NCBI RefSeq assembly: GCF_004514475.2
Contig: NZ_MYFO02000003.1
Span: 1 to 64,000 of the forward strand
From: Paenibacillus athensensis
GTDB taxonomy: Bacteria > Bacillota > Bacilli > Paenibacillales > NBRC-103111
DNA length: 64,000 nucleotides
Reading direction: 5' to 3'
The notes below the pieces were generated by a model. That model saw nothing but the letters and a program-made list of their open reading frames with translations, was not told where the DNA came from and searched no databases. The position numbers and the translations under genes were made by a program. Below are positions 1 to 8,857 of the stretch, one piece after another (within the stretch, counting starts at the first letter, position 1; the number at the start of each line of letters is the position of its first letter).

Positions 1-346
<346 letters not shown>

Positions 347-431
347 CAACACAAGCAACACTCACGCGTAACACCACGACTTGTTTCGTATCTAGTTTTC
401 AGGGAATACTAAACCTGAAGTTATTGAGCTT
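347..431 (+). other. rRNA-tRNA spacer with processing-type hairpin
   Basis: This short spacer holds TATCTAGTTTTCAGGGAAT, a sequence typical of rRNA-operon flanks in Bacillales. TTCAGG at about 399 can pair with CCTGAA at about 414, giving a small hairpin that may be a processing site. There is no room for a 5S gene (about 117 nt). Confidence 0.5.
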
Positions 432-522
432 GGAGAGATACCCAAGTGGCTCAAGGGGACCCTCTGCTAAGGGGTTAGACTGCGCAAGTGGTGCGAGGGT
501 TCGAATCCCTCTCTCTCCGCCA
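432..522 (+). tRNA. tRNA-Ser (GCU)
   Basis: A 91-nt class II tRNA with a long variable arm. Acceptor GGAGAGA pairs with TCTCTCC, the discriminator is G and CCA is encoded. The anticodon loop reads CTGCTAA, giving anticodon GCU for serine AGC/AGU codons. It is the first of eight clustered tRNAs after the 23S gene and is probably co-transcribed with the rRNA operon. Confidence 0.95.
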
Positions 523-562
523 GTTTTCACCAAGCAACAAAGCATCAATAGGCTTTTCATAT

Positions 563-639
563 GGCGGTGTAGCTCAGCTGGCTAGAGCGTACGGTTCATA
601 CCCGTGAGGTCGGGGGTTCGAGCCCCTCCACCGCTACCA
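563..639 (+). tRNA. tRNA-Met (CAU), elongator type
   Basis: A 77-nt tRNA with encoded CCA and anticodon CAU. Acceptor GGCGGTG pairs fully with CACCGCT apart from a wobble. Position 1 is G paired with the opposite strand, unlike the mismatched C1 of initiator tRNA, and the sequence closely resembles the elongator tRNA-Met of Bacillus. Confidence 0.92.
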
Positions 640-655
640 TAATTACAAATTGGAT

Positions 656-731
656 GGAGGCTTAGCTCAGCTGGGAGAGCATCTGCCTTACAAGCAGAGG
701 GTCGGCGGTTCGATCCCGTCAGCCTCCACCA
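656..731 (+). tRNA. tRNA-Val (UAC)
   Basis: A 76-nt tRNA with encoded CCA. Acceptor GGAGGCT pairs with AGCCTCC. The anticodon loop in CTGCCTTACAAGCAG gives UAC, valine. Confidence 0.95.
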
Positions 732-773
732 TTCACTTTCACAAGTGAACATGCATTTCTTACACACTCATAT

Positions 774-849
<76 letters not shown>

Positions 850-861
850 GTTTTCCAATGC

Positions 862-938
862 GGAGCCGTGGTGTAGAGGCCTAACATGCCTGCCTGTCAC
901 GCAGGAGACCGCGGGTTCGAATCCCGTCGGCTCCGCCA
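862..938 (+). tRNA. tRNA-Asp (GUC)
   Basis: A 77-nt tRNA with encoded CCA. Acceptor GGAGCCG pairs with CGGCTCC. The anticodon loop within CCTGCCTGTCACGCAGG gives GUC, aspartate. Confidence 0.95.
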
Positions 939-982
939 TCTTTTCTTTTTTTTTGCTCGAATCGGGCATACTAATTACATAC

Positions 983-1055
<73 letters not shown>

Positions 1056-1101
1056 TTGGAGATATTTGCGTAGCGCGTGCGCAGCGTGGGTATCTCGCCT
1101 T

Positions 1102-1183
1102 GGAGGCTTAGCGAAGTGGCCAAACGCAGCAGACTGTAAATCTGTTCTCTCTGAGTTCGGTGGTTCGAATCCATCAGCCTCCA
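1102..1183 (+). tRNA. tRNA-Tyr (GUA)
   Basis: An 82-nt class II tRNA. Acceptor GGAGGCT pairs with AGCCTCC, discriminator A, and there is a long variable arm. The anticodon GUA lies in AGACTGTAAATCT. CCA is not encoded. Confidence 0.95.
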
Positions 1184-1193
1184 TTTTCTTTAA

Positions 1194-1266
1194 GAGCCAT
1201 TAGCTCAGTCGGTAGAGCACCTGACTTTTAATCAGGGTGTCGTAGGTTCGAGTCCTACATGGCTCA
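1194..1266 (+). tRNA. tRNA-Lys (UUU)
   Basis: A 73-nt tRNA. Acceptor GAGCCAT pairs with ATGGCTC, discriminator A. The anticodon UUU lies in CTGACTTTTAATCAG. It is the last of the cluster, CCA is not encoded, and a terminator follows 18 bases later. Confidence 0.95.
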
Positions 1267-1283
1267 CTTTTATACAAAAATGC

Positions 1284-1308
1284 AAGAACCCGTAAGGGTT
1301 CTTTTTTG
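1284..1308 (+). terminator. Rho-independent terminator of the rrn-tRNA operon
   Basis: AAGAACC and GGGTTCTT form a short stem around CGTAA, followed by a T-run. It closes the 23S-tRNA transcript. Confidence 0.85.
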
Positions 1309-1332
1309 TTTAATCACACAAACACCGCTGTG

Positions 1333-1650
1333 TTATTCAGCGGTGCGAGCGGAAAGCTTTTCGGCGACGGCTTGCATTTTTTGCTGGATGGAAGTTTCTT
1401 TATCGCGGCGGTCGTCGATTTTGATCGAGGTGGACACTCGTTGTGCGCCCTGCATAAACGGAATTTCATGGATCAGACGAATAACCTCGAATAGGCGATC
1501 GACCGGGCCTTCGATCAGCGTGCCCATTGCGGTCATTTCAAAGCGAATGCCCTCTTGGCGTTCCAACTCCGTATACAATTGCGCGACATAGCTGCTCAAG
1601 CTGGTACTGCCCGTGCCAATCGGAATGATGGTGAATTCTGCAATAGCCAT
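1333..1650 (-). CDS. UPF0045 / MTH1187-family thiamine-binding-like protein (YqgV-like)
   Basis: A 105-residue protein of the UPF0045 (MTH1187/YkoF-like) family, small ferredoxin-like-fold proteins of which some bind thiamine or related ligands. It starts MAIAEFTIIPIG and carries the typical MGTLIEGP stretch in its middle and a helical C-terminus. The length matches the family (about 100). The start was chosen because AAAGGAG lies seven bases before the ATG; longer upstream readings lack a ribosome site. It is a single gene, with larA further upstream on the same strand. The ligand is not known from sequence. Confidence 0.85.
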   Translation of the reverse strand: MAIAEFTIIPIGTGSTSLSSYVAQLYTELERQEGIRFEMTAMGTLIEGPVDRLFEVIRLIHEIPFMQGAQRVSTSIKIDDRRDKETSIQQKMQAVAEKLSARTAE

Positions 1651-1692
1651 AGCCAAGCTCCTTTGTGTGATCCTCAACATCTCTTCTGTTCT

Positions 1693-1722
1693 ATTGTAGC
1701 GGAGCAGGCAAGTTTCGGGCAA
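1693..1722 (-). promoter_or_regulatory. Putative sigma-A promoter of the UPF0045 gene
   Basis: Read on the minus strand, TTGCCC (1722-1717) and TACAAT (1698-1693) are separated by 18 bases and lie about 45 bases upstream of the start codon. Confidence 0.45.
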
Positions 1723-1834
1723 GCGGGAGCGAGGTCCGCGTTGCCGTTGAACGGCTGATGACAACATGGCCCTTATCCGGCATGCTTGCCGTGCGGAGTG
1801 GAGAGCAGCATTGTCTGCTTGGTGTGACCGAAGT

Positions 1835-3136
1835 TCAAGGTGCAGCGATTTGTGGAAAAGTAAGCCCTCCATACGGCATCAATGCGATGTTGGGGCATGG
1901 GCGGGGGCATCGGCTGTGCAGTTCGCGGACAGCGGCGTTTAAATCGGAGATGGGATGGAAGCCGACCAATTCCGCCGTAGAGTCCGGCACGCTGGAATAA
2001 AGAAGGACTTCATGCCGATTAAGTACTTGAGCGATGCTTTCGATCTTGTGCGCGCCAAGCACGAAGCGCTCGCGCAGCATGCCGGTCATTCGTGCGGCAT
2101 CGCCGATGGTTTCGATCCAGAATTGAAAGATGCCGTTGCCATAAAGCTCGGGGCATTGGGCTAACAGGAGAATACGTCCACCCTTGCGGGTGATGGCGGC
2201 GGCATTTTTTAGCGATTTCACGGCTTGGTAGAGCTGCGTGTCCTTGGGAAAGCCGCCGGCGGAGACGACGGTCAGCTCGTACCTTTGAGGGACGTCGACA
2301 AGAAAGCAGTCGCGAACGAGCTGCAGCCCGGCGCGATGGGCTGCGAGCACATCTCCGGCTACGGCTCCGAGCAGGTTCCTTTCATGATCGACAACGACAT
2401 TTAGCAGGTAATGGACGGGAAGGAAGCGCAGCGCTTCCTCCATGTCGGAGCGAACGGCATTATCCGGGCTGCCGGGCTGCGCTTGTCCCCCGGAGCCAGC
2501 CGATAAGGCGTGATTGGCTTCGATGCAGGCAGCGGAAGCGACGCCTGGCACAAGCGCTTTGACGCCGCCGGAGATGCCGGCCAGATGATGAGGCTCAAGG
2601 TTGCCCGTCACCATGCGAAATTCAGCCTCGACAACGAGCCGATTGATTTCGACGGGGACGCCCCGGCTGGTCACGCCAAGGCGGATGCAATCTTCCGGTA
2701 GCGGCGAGTGATTGAGCACCGACACGCGACGGAAGGCGGCGGGGCCGACCAAGGCAGCGAGCTCATCGGCCGTCATTTTGCGGTGCATGCCGAGCGCGAC
2801 AATGATGCGAATGGAGCCGTCAGGGATACCGGCAGCGTTCAGCTCGTCGAGCAGCCGCTCAAGGAAGACGTAGCTGGGGCAGAGCCGAGACATGTCGCTG
2901 ATGAGAATCACAGCGGAGCGAAATCCCCGAGCCGCTTCCTGCAGCGCGGGAGCGCCGATCGGGGCGGAAAGAGCGCGGCTGATCTCTGCGTCGTCTGCGG
3001 TGAGGCCGCCCGCTGCCCCGGACCGGACCGGGCGCAGGCCAGCTGCCGAAGGCCGACGATAGCTGATCCAATCGGCCGATACGCCAGGAGGAAGCTCCAG
3101 CGTTACGCTGCTTTTCCCATAAGGCAGCACATACAT
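1835..3136 (-). CDS. larA: LarA-family nickel-dependent lactate racemase (DUF2088)
   Basis: A 433-residue protein of the LarA family. LarA racemises D- and L-lactate with a nickel-pincer nucleotide bound covalently to a lysine. The expected motifs are seen: a His in VALGMHRKMT, then EPHHLAGISGGVK, whose first His and Lys are ten residues apart, and a further His 16 residues after the Lys (EANH). This spacing agrees with the metal- and cofactor-binding residues of characterised LarA. The cofactor-making genes larB, larC and larE are not in this window, so the substrate may be another 2-hydroxy acid, as in many LarA homologues. The start has AAAAGGAG upstream. It is monocistronic here. Confidence 0.82.
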   Translation of the reverse strand: MYVLPYGKSSVTLELPPGVSADWISYRRPSAAGLRPVRSGAAGGLTADDAEISRALSAPIGAPALQEAARGFRSAVILISDMSRLCPSYVFLERLLDELNAAGIPDGSIRIIVALGMHRKMTADELAALVGPAAFRRVSVLNHSPLPEDCIRLGVTSRGVPVEINRLVVEAEFRMVTGNLEPHHLAGISGGVKALVPGVASAACIEANHALSAGSGGQAQPGSPDNAVRSDMEEALRFLPVHYLLNVVVDHERNLLGAVAGDVLAAHRAGLQLVRDCFLVDVPQRYELTVVSAGGFPKDTQLYQAVKSLKNAAAITRKGGRILLLAQCPELYGNGIFQFWIETIGDAARMTGMLRERFVLGAHKIESIAQVLNRHEVLLYSSVPDSTAELVGFHPISDLNAAVRELHSRCPRPCPNIALMPYGGLTFPQIAAP

Positions 3137-3297
3137 GCGGGATCAGTCTCCTTTTTCACGTTTGCTGTCATTATTTCCCCGCAGGAAAAGTTTATGTACA
3201 GGTATGGGTGATTTCAGGAAAGGCAATCCTAAGAATGCCTGCATCGGCCCCAAGCTCGCGGCGGAGCCAGGCTTATCGGACTTAGGGGGGAATTGCC

Positions 3298-4245
3298 ATG
3301 CCATACATCCTGCCGCTGCTGTGCAGTCTGGCGATTGTTTGCGGCGCTGTGCCGGTGATCCAGCGATTGGCGCTGCGGATTGGTTTTGTCGATCGTCCGA
3401 ATTCGCGCAAAATTCATGCTACGCCCATTCCGCTTATGGGCGGATTGGCGATTTATATCGGCTGCGCAGCAGCGATGCTGTTATTTGCTCCCCACTCGGC
3501 GTTGACTCGCGCCGTACTGGTCGGCGGCACAATTTTGCTGGTCGTAGGTTTGACCGACGACTGGTTCAAGACGCGCGGCAAGGATTTCCCCGTCTGGCCC
3601 CGCCTGCTTGCCTACACGCTTGTTTCCGCTGTACCGCTCCTGTTCAATATCAATATTATCGGCATTACCAACCTGCATGCGCCGGGCATGATTCTTTTTC
3701 CGGTTTGGCTGACCTGGGCAGCTACAATGGCCTGGGTGTTCGGTATTACGAATATGATCAATTTCATCGACGGCGTCGACGGGCTGGCCTCCGGCATTGT
3801 CACGATCTCCTCGCTGACGCTGCTCGTGGCGGCTATGCTCAAGAAGCAGGATAGCTCAGCCGTTATGGCGGCGATTCTCGTTGGCGCTTGTCTGGCCTTC
3901 CTTGCGTTTAATTTCCATCCGGCCAAAATATTCATGGGCGACGCCGGTGCGATTTTTCTCGGCTATACGCTGGCGGTAACGGCGATTGACGGCGCCTTCA
4001 AAAGCGCAACGGTCGTCTCGCTGCTCGTTCCTGTGCTGGCGATCGGGGTGCCGATCATGGATACGCTTATTGTGTTCGCCCGGCGGTTTCTTGAGGGCAA
4101 GGGGCTGCATCGGGCCGACAAGCTGCACACCCACCACAGCCTGATGCAGTGGGGGCTGACGCAGACGCAGACGGTTTCCTTTTTGTACCTAGTGGGCGCG
4201 TTGTTCTCGCTGCTTTCCATTATTTTAGTGTTAACCTCCAGTTAA
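3298..4245 (+). CDS. MraY/WecA/TagO-family polyprenyl-phosphate glycosyl-1-phosphate transferase
   Basis: A 315-residue multi-pass membrane enzyme of the phospho-N-acetylmuramoyl-pentapeptide-transferase / WecA superfamily. It would move a sugar-1-phosphate from a UDP-sugar onto undecaprenyl phosphate at the inner face of the membrane, starting teichoic-acid or other wall-polymer synthesis (TagO-like). Family motifs are seen: DRPNSRKIH near residue 31, GLTDDWFKTRG (metal-binding Asp pair), NMINFIDGVDGLASG, FMGDAGAIFLG and the C-terminal HTHH. About ten hydrophobic segments are visible. It is shorter than Bacillus TagO (about 358) at the C-terminus. A GGGGGG ribosome site precedes the ATG. TagO is the likeliest role, but the exact sugar cannot be read from sequence. 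Confidence 0.8.
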   Translation: MPYILPLLCSLAIVCGAVPVIQRLALRIGFVDRPNSRKIHATPIPLMGGLAIYIGCAAAMLLFAPHSALTRAVLVGGTILLVVGLTDDWFKTRGKDFPVWPRLLAYTLVSAVPLLFNINIIGITNLHAPGMILFPVWLTWAATMAWVFGITNMINFIDGVDGLASGIVTISSLTLLVAAMLKKQDSSAVMAAILVGACLAFLAFNFHPAKIFMGDAGAIFLGYTLAVTAIDGAFKSATVVSLLVPVLAIGVPIMDTLIVFARRFLEGKGLHRADKLHTHHSLMQWGLTQTQTVSFLYLVGALFSLLSIILVLTSS

Positions 4246-4273
4246 ATCAGGGACCCGAACCAAAGTGTGGCGG

Positions 4274-4302
4274 CCTAAGCGGATAATCCCTTAGGTTTTT
4301 TT
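4274..4302 (+). terminator. Rho-independent terminator
   Basis: CCTAAG and CTTAGG form a stem around CGGATAATCC, followed by seven T. It lies just after the phosphoglycosyltransferase gene. Confidence 0.75.
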
Positions 4303-4434
4303 GCCGTGTTATCCATCGATTCGCGTCGAGAGGAAACATTTAAGGAGTGAAACGCTTTTTACTTACATGGTAACCTACTACTAGGGAAGAGAGACCATTC
4401 CCAAATCTACAAGATTGTATGGGAGGAACGGAAC

Positions 4435-5286
4435 ATGTTCAAAAGCTTCGCGCATCGCACCATCGGAATTACGGCTGCGGTGACGATCGCTATGTCGGGC
4501 ACAACGGCGATTTCGGCTTTTGCCGCCACGAATGAAATGGACGCTGCATCCTTTACAAAGCTGTTCGTAGGCAAAGAATATACGCCTTATGCGGAAACGC
4601 CAGCCGAGGGCTTTGACGCCTCAGGATTCATTTATTATGTATTTCAGTCGTTTGACTACCAGGTGCCGCGCACCTTGGCCGATCAGTATAAAATGAACAA
4701 GCCGCCGGTCAGCGATTTGAATGCGCTGCAGCCGGGTGACGTGCTGTTCTTCGGCAGCGGCAAAAAGCCAACCTATGCAGGGATTTACGTCGGGGAGGGC
4801 AACATGGTCATGGCTTCGAAAAGCAGGGACCAGGTCGTCACGCGCAAGGTGAGCGATTACAAAAAAAGCTTTATCGGCGGCCGCCGCGTGCTGAATGCCG
4901 ATGATCTTTACAGCGCGCAGCTGATCCTGACGGCGCGCCAATATTTGGGCGTTCCGTATCTGTTCGGCGCTAAATACGGCCAAACGAAAACGATGGACTG
5001 TTCCTCGTTTGTCAAAACGGTTTTCCACGAAATGGGCATCGAGCTGCCGCGCGTTTCCCGCGATCAGGCCAAGCAAGGCAAAGCCGTCAGCAAAAAGGAT
5101 CTGACTGTAGGGGATTTGGTCTTTTTCACAACGAAGGAGTCCGGCTCGAAAATCGGACATGTCGGCATCTATGTCGGCAACGGCATGATGATTCATACTT
5201 ACGGCGAAGGCGGGGTCAAATACAGCTCGATCAACAGCGACTGGTGGTCCAGTCACTATGTCACGGCACGCCGCGTTATTTCGTAA
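4435..5286 (+). CDS. Secreted protein with two NlpC/P60 domains, the first degenerate
   Basis: A 283-residue exported protein with a signal peptide (residues 1-30, ending ISAFAA). Two NlpC/P60 domains follow. These are gamma-D-Glu-diamino-acid cell-wall endopeptidases. The C-terminal copy (about 160-283) is complete: Cys in MDCSSFV, His in GHVGIYVG and a further His in IHTYG. The N-terminal copy (about 38-145) has the fold but reads FDASGF where the catalytic Cys should be and TYAGIYVG where the His should be, so it is probably non-catalytic and may bind wall. GGGAGG precedes the ATG. It stands alone between two terminators. Confidence 0.88.
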   Translation: MFKSFAHRTIGITAAVTIAMSGTTAISAFAATNEMDAASFTKLFVGKEYTPYAETPAEGFDASGFIYYVFQSFDYQVPRTLADQYKMNKPPVSDLNALQPGDVLFFGSGKKPTYAGIYVGEGNMVMASKSRDQVVTRKVSDYKKSFIGGRRVLNADDLYSAQLILTARQYLGVPYLFGAKYGQTKTMDCSSFVKTVFHEMGIELPRVSRDQAKQGKAVSKKDLTVGDLVFFTTKESGSKIGHVGIYVGNGMMIHTYGEGGVKYSSINSDWWSSHYVTARRVIS

Positions 5287-5304
5287 TTCGCTTGAAGCTT
5301 ACGC

Positions 5305-5347
5305 AAGAATCCTCCGGCTCCTTAGGGTATCGGGGGGTTCTTTTTTC
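5305..5347 (+). terminator. Rho-independent terminator of the NlpC/P60 gene
   Basis: AAGAATCCTCC pairs with GGGGGGTTCTT across about 20 bases, followed by a T-run. Confidence 0.75.
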
Positions 5348-5418
5348 GATAAGACTTACGATCTATGCTACAATAGGAGATAGCGCATACATATTAATAA
5401 CCCTTGGGGAGCAGATAC

Positions 5419-6534
5419 ATGGACTGGGAACGATGGAAGGAACGGCTGGAGGCCGTATTGAATGTGCCGATGCAGCTGGCGCTGCTGCCGGAAGCCGAAT
5501 GGCTGCGGCTTGTGGACGAGGAGCAGGGCGAGCGGCAGCTGGTGATTCGCAGCGTGCGGCGCGGCGACGACGTATTGTTCTTTCTGGGGCGGGAAAGCGG
5601 CGGCATTCGCGTACTGCAGGCGGCCGGCGACCGGCTTACGGCGTCGGAGCGGCAGTTGGTCGAGCTGACGCTGGAATCGAAGCAGGCCCAAGAGTGGAAG
5701 CTGGCCGGGGCGTATTTGAGCGAGGACGAGCGGCGGGCGAGCCAGCTTCGATCCTGGCTGCTGGAGCAGATGGAGCATGGGCATACGCATGCGGAGCTGC
5801 CCGATGTGCTTGCGGCGCAGTCGTCGCTGTATGCGGCCAAGCTGCCGCTGCTGCTGTATGGCGACTATTCGCAGAACCACAAGGTCTCTTATGCGGAGCT
5901 GAAAAAGCTGCTGGAAACTTTTTTCGACGAGGATATTCTGCTGATTCCGCTGCTGGAAAAGGAGTGGCTGATTCTGGGCTCGGAGAGCCTGCTGACCAGC
6001 GGAGGCGAGGAACGCGACGGCGATGAGGAGGAAAGCGTTGAAGAGACGCTGGAAGCGATCGGGGCCGGGCTTTATGAAATGCTGGCCAATGAATGGGGGG
6101 GCGAGTACCACCTGGCGATCGATTATCCGTTCAAGCCGGCGAAGTCGCTGCTGTCGACGATTTTGCAGCTGAGAGAATCGATTATGCTCGGCCGGACGTT
6201 CCACGTCGGCACGTACATTCACTTGCCTTGGGAGCTGCGTCTGGAGAAGCTGCTGCATCTGATCCAGGATGAGGAGAAGATCAAGTTCATGGATCAGGTG
6301 CTGCGCGGCACCGATCATTTGCTTGATGCCGAGACGTTGATGACGCTGGAGCATTTTTTCTCCTTGGACTGCAATGTGAGCGAAACGGCAAAGAAGCTGT
6401 ATATCCACCGCAATACGCTGCTTTACCGTCTGGACAAGTTCAAGCAGGATACGGGTCTGGATGTGCGCACGTTCAATCACGCCGTTTTGGTGCGGCTCGC
6501 CTTACTATTGTACAAAGTAACGAAAAGAAAGTAG
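5419..6534 (+). CDS. PucR/CdaR-type helix-turn-helix regulator
   Basis: A 371-residue regulator whose last 60 residues (about 310-371) form the PucR C-terminal helix-turn-helix: NVSETAKKLYIHRNTLLYRL, followed by FKQDTGLDVRTFNHAVLVRLAL. The upstream part is a sensory/GGDEF-like region with no clear catalytic motif. The ATG at 5419 was chosen because GGGGAG lies six bases before it; a TTG at 5404 in the same frame is the alternative. It sits 90 bases before msmX, so control of carbohydrate uptake is a reasonable guess, but nothing in the sequence fixes its target. Confidence 0.75.
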   Translation: MDWERWKERLEAVLNVPMQLALLPEAEWLRLVDEEQGERQLVIRSVRRGDDVLFFLGRESGGIRVLQAAGDRLTASERQLVELTLESKQAQEWKLAGAYLSEDERRASQLRSWLLEQMEHGHTHAELPDVLAAQSSLYAAKLPLLLYGDYSQNHKVSYAELKKLLETFFDEDILLIPLLEKEWLILGSESLLTSGGEERDGDEEESVEETLEAIGAGLYEMLANEWGGEYHLAIDYPFKPAKSLLSTILQLRESIMLGRTFHVGTYIHLPWELRLEKLLHLIQDEEKIKFMDQVLRGTDHLLDAETLMTLEHFFSLDCNVSETAKKLYIHRNTLLYRLDKFKQDTGLDVRTFNHAVLVRLALLLYKVTKRK

Positions 6535-6624
6535 TTTTTTTGTGAGGATTGTGCATAGTCAGTCTGTGGGCTGTAGGGTAAGATGAATGTAGGAATTTTG
6601 ATAACGTGTAGGGGGAATGAAACA

Positions 6625-7746
6625 ATGGCAGGAGTACGCTTGAACCACATTGTAAAGAAATATGCCGGTGCAGAAGAATCGACGGTAAAGGACTTCCACC
6701 TGGAAATTAAAGATAAAGAGTTCGTAGTACTGGTTGGCGCTTCCGGTTGCGGTAAGTCGACAACACTGCGTATGATCGCAGGCCTCGAAGAAATTACGGA
6801 AGGTGAACTGTACATCGGCGACCGTCTGGTGAACGACGTAGCTCCGAAGGACCGCGATATCGCGATGGTGTTCCAATCCTATGCCTTGTATCCGCACATG
6901 ACCGTTTATCAAAATATGGCATTCGGCCTCAAGCTCCGCAAATTCAAAAAAGCAGACATCGACACTCGCGTTCGCGAAGCAGCGAAAATTCTCGACATCG
7001 AGCACTTGCTGGATCGCAAGCCAAAAGCGCTCTCCGGCGGTCAGCGTCAGCGTGTTGCCTTGGGCCGCGCAATCGTTCGCGAACCGCAAGTATTCCTGAT
7101 GGACGAACCACTCTCCAACTTGGACGCGAAGCTCCGCGTACAAATGCGCGCTGAAATCACGAAGCTGACGAAACGTCTGGGCGTTACAACGATCTACGTA
7201 ACGCATGACCAAACAGAGGCGATGACGATGGGCGACCGGATCGTTGTTATGGATAAAGGCATCATTCAACAAGCGGCTACGCCAGAAGAAATTTACAACT
7301 TCCCGGTTAACATGTTCGTTGCAGGCTTCATCGGTTCCCCTTCGATGAACTTCCTGAACGGTAGCCTGGTGCAAGAAGGCGGTTCCGTACACTTTAAAAC
7401 AAACGGTGTGAACGTAGAAATCCCTGCCGGTAAAGCGCAAGCCTTGAAAGATAAAGGCTACGTTGGCAAAGAAGTGATTCTCGGCGTGCGCCCTGAAGAT
7501 ATCCATGAGGAGCCTGTATTCCTCGAAGCTTCCCCGAATTCCATCGTGAACGTACACATCGAGCTGGCTGAAAACCTTGGCCACGAAATGTACCTGTACA
7601 TCAACGGTATCGGCAGCGGAACGATCATTGCCCGCGTTGACGGTCGCGCCGGATTCAAAGAAGGTACGAACGTGAAATTGGCGCTCGACATGAACAAAGT
7701 GCATTTCTTCGACAAAGAGTCTTCTCTGTCGATCCTGAACGGCTAA
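6625..7746 (+). CDS. msmX: Multi-sugar ABC importer ATPase MsmX/UgpC
   Basis: A 373-residue ATPase shared by several carbohydrate ABC importers. Seen in order: Walker [10 protein letters not shown] (about 36-44), Q-loop [13 protein letters not shown], signature [14 protein letters not shown], Walker [15 protein letters not shown], the H-loop in [11 protein letters not shown], and a C-terminal TOBE/MalK-type regulatory domain (about 235-373, with GVRPEDI). No permease or sugar-binding protein lies nearby, as is usual for MsmX, which serves unlinked importers. ATG 6625 has AGGGGGA upstream; the in-frame ATG at 6583 lacks one. Its codons are of the highly expressed kind (GTA, AAC, CGT) compared with neighbours. 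Confidence 0.92.
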   Translation: MAGVRLNHIVKKYAGAEESTVKDFHLEIKDKEFVVLVGASGCGKSTTLRMIAGLEEITEGELYIGDRLVNDVAPKDRDIAMVFQSYALYPHMTVYQNMAFGLKLRKFKKADIDTRVREAAKILDIEHLLDRKPKALSGGQRQRVALGRAIVREPQVFLMDEPLSNLDAKLRVQMRAEITKLTKRLGVTTIYVTHDQTEAMTMGDRIVVMDKGIIQQAATPEEIYNFPVNMFVAGFIGSPSMNFLNGSLVQEGGSVHFKTNGVNVEIPAGKAQALKDKGYVGKEVILGVRPEDIHEEPVFLEASPNSIVNVHIELAENLGHEMYLYINGIGSGTIIARVDGRAGFKEGTNVKLALDMNKVHFFDKESSLSILNG

Positions 7747-7758
7747 TAGCGAACACAA

Positions 7759-7793
7759 GGCCGATTCCTTTTTGAAGGAGTCGGTCTTTTTTC
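7759..7793 (+). terminator. Rho-independent terminator of msmX
   Basis: GGCCGATTCCTT pairs with AAGGAGTCGGTC around a short T/G loop, followed by six T. Confidence 0.88.
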
Positions 7794-7871
7794 ATTTTGT
7801 GAAGCGGCAGTTGATTTCGGGTAGCGATTGCATTACGATGAAATTATTGGCATATAAAGGAGATAGGAAGA

Positions 7872-8813
7872 ATGGCGAAAAAAGTAAAGGTAGCGGACTT
7901 GGTCGAGCAGTTCCACATGGAAGTGCTTGCGGGAGAGACAGGGCTGAAACGGCCGATTACCGTTGCGGATTTGTACCGCCCGGGGCTGGAGATGGCCGGC
8001 TATTTTAACTATCACCCCCGGGAACGGGTACAAATGCTGGGGAAAACTGAGATTACGTTTTTGGAAATGCTGACGACGGGGGTGCGGCGTAACCGCGCCG
8101 AACAGCTGTGTGCGCCGGAGGAAACGCCTTGCATTGTGGTAACGCGCGGCCTGGTTGTGCCGGCCGAACTGCTGGACGAAGCGAACAAACGCGAGCTGCC
8201 GGTGCTGCGCAGCCAAATTTCAACGACGATTCTGGCAAGCCGGCTGACCGGATTTCTGGAAAATAAGCTGGCGCCAAGCACGACGATTCACGGCGTTCTG
8301 GTCGATGTGTACGGAATCGGGATGCTGATCACGGGAAGCAGCGGCATCGGCAAAAGCGAAACGGCGCTGGAATTGGTCAAGCGCGGCCACCGGCTGATCG
8401 CCGACGATGCGGTGGAGATTCGCCAGACAGCGGACCATGTGCTCACCGGCAACGCACCGGAGCTGATCCGGCACCTGCTGGAGATTCGCGGCGTCGGTAT
8501 CATCAACGTGATGACGTTGTTCGGAGCGGGAGCGATTCGCAATATCAAGAAGATATCGGTTGTCGTGCGGCTGGAAAACTGGCAGCAGGACAAGCAATAC
8601 GACCGGCTTGGGCTCGACGAGGAGCTGACGCGGATCATCGAAACCGATCTGCCGCTGGTGACGATCCCGGTACGACCGGGCCGAAACCTGGCGGTCATTG
8701 TCGAGGTCGCAGCGATGAACTACCGCTTGAAGCGGATGGGCTACAATGCGGCTTTGCAGTTCACGAACAAGCTGACGGAGTCTTTGTCCGACGATTTCGA
8801 GGATTTCGATTGA
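7872..8813 (+). CDS. hprK: HPr kinase/phosphorylase HprK
   Basis: A 313-residue bifunctional enzyme that phosphorylates HPr (and Crh) on Ser46 and removes the phosphate again, the sensor of Gram-positive carbon catabolite repression. The N-terminal domain (1-125) is followed by Walker A GSSGIGKS (about 155-162) and the HPrK signature [19 protein letters not shown] (about 203-221). Length is as in Bacillus (310). AAAGGAG lies upstream. It is the first gene of hprK-lgt-ppaX-yvoF, the same order as in Bacillus subtilis. Its substrate candidate is the HPr-like protein at 27741-28010. Confidence 0.96.
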   Translation: MAKKVKVADLVEQFHMEVLAGETGLKRPITVADLYRPGLEMAGYFNYHPRERVQMLGKTEITFLEMLTTGVRRNRAEQLCAPEETPCIVVTRGLVVPAELLDEANKRELPVLRSQISTTILASRLTGFLENKLAPSTTIHGVLVDVYGIGMLITGSSGIGKSETALELVKRGHRLIADDAVEIRQTADHVLTGNAPELIRHLLEIRGVGIINVMTLFGAGAIRNIKKISVVVRLENWQQDKQYDRLGLDEELTRIIETDLPLVTIPVRPGRNLAVIVEVAAMNYRLKRMGYNAALQFTNKLTESLSDDFEDFD

Positions 8814-8857
8814 GAAGCGCGGCGTAATCGCCGGCTAAAGGAGGAAATGAAGCAAGT

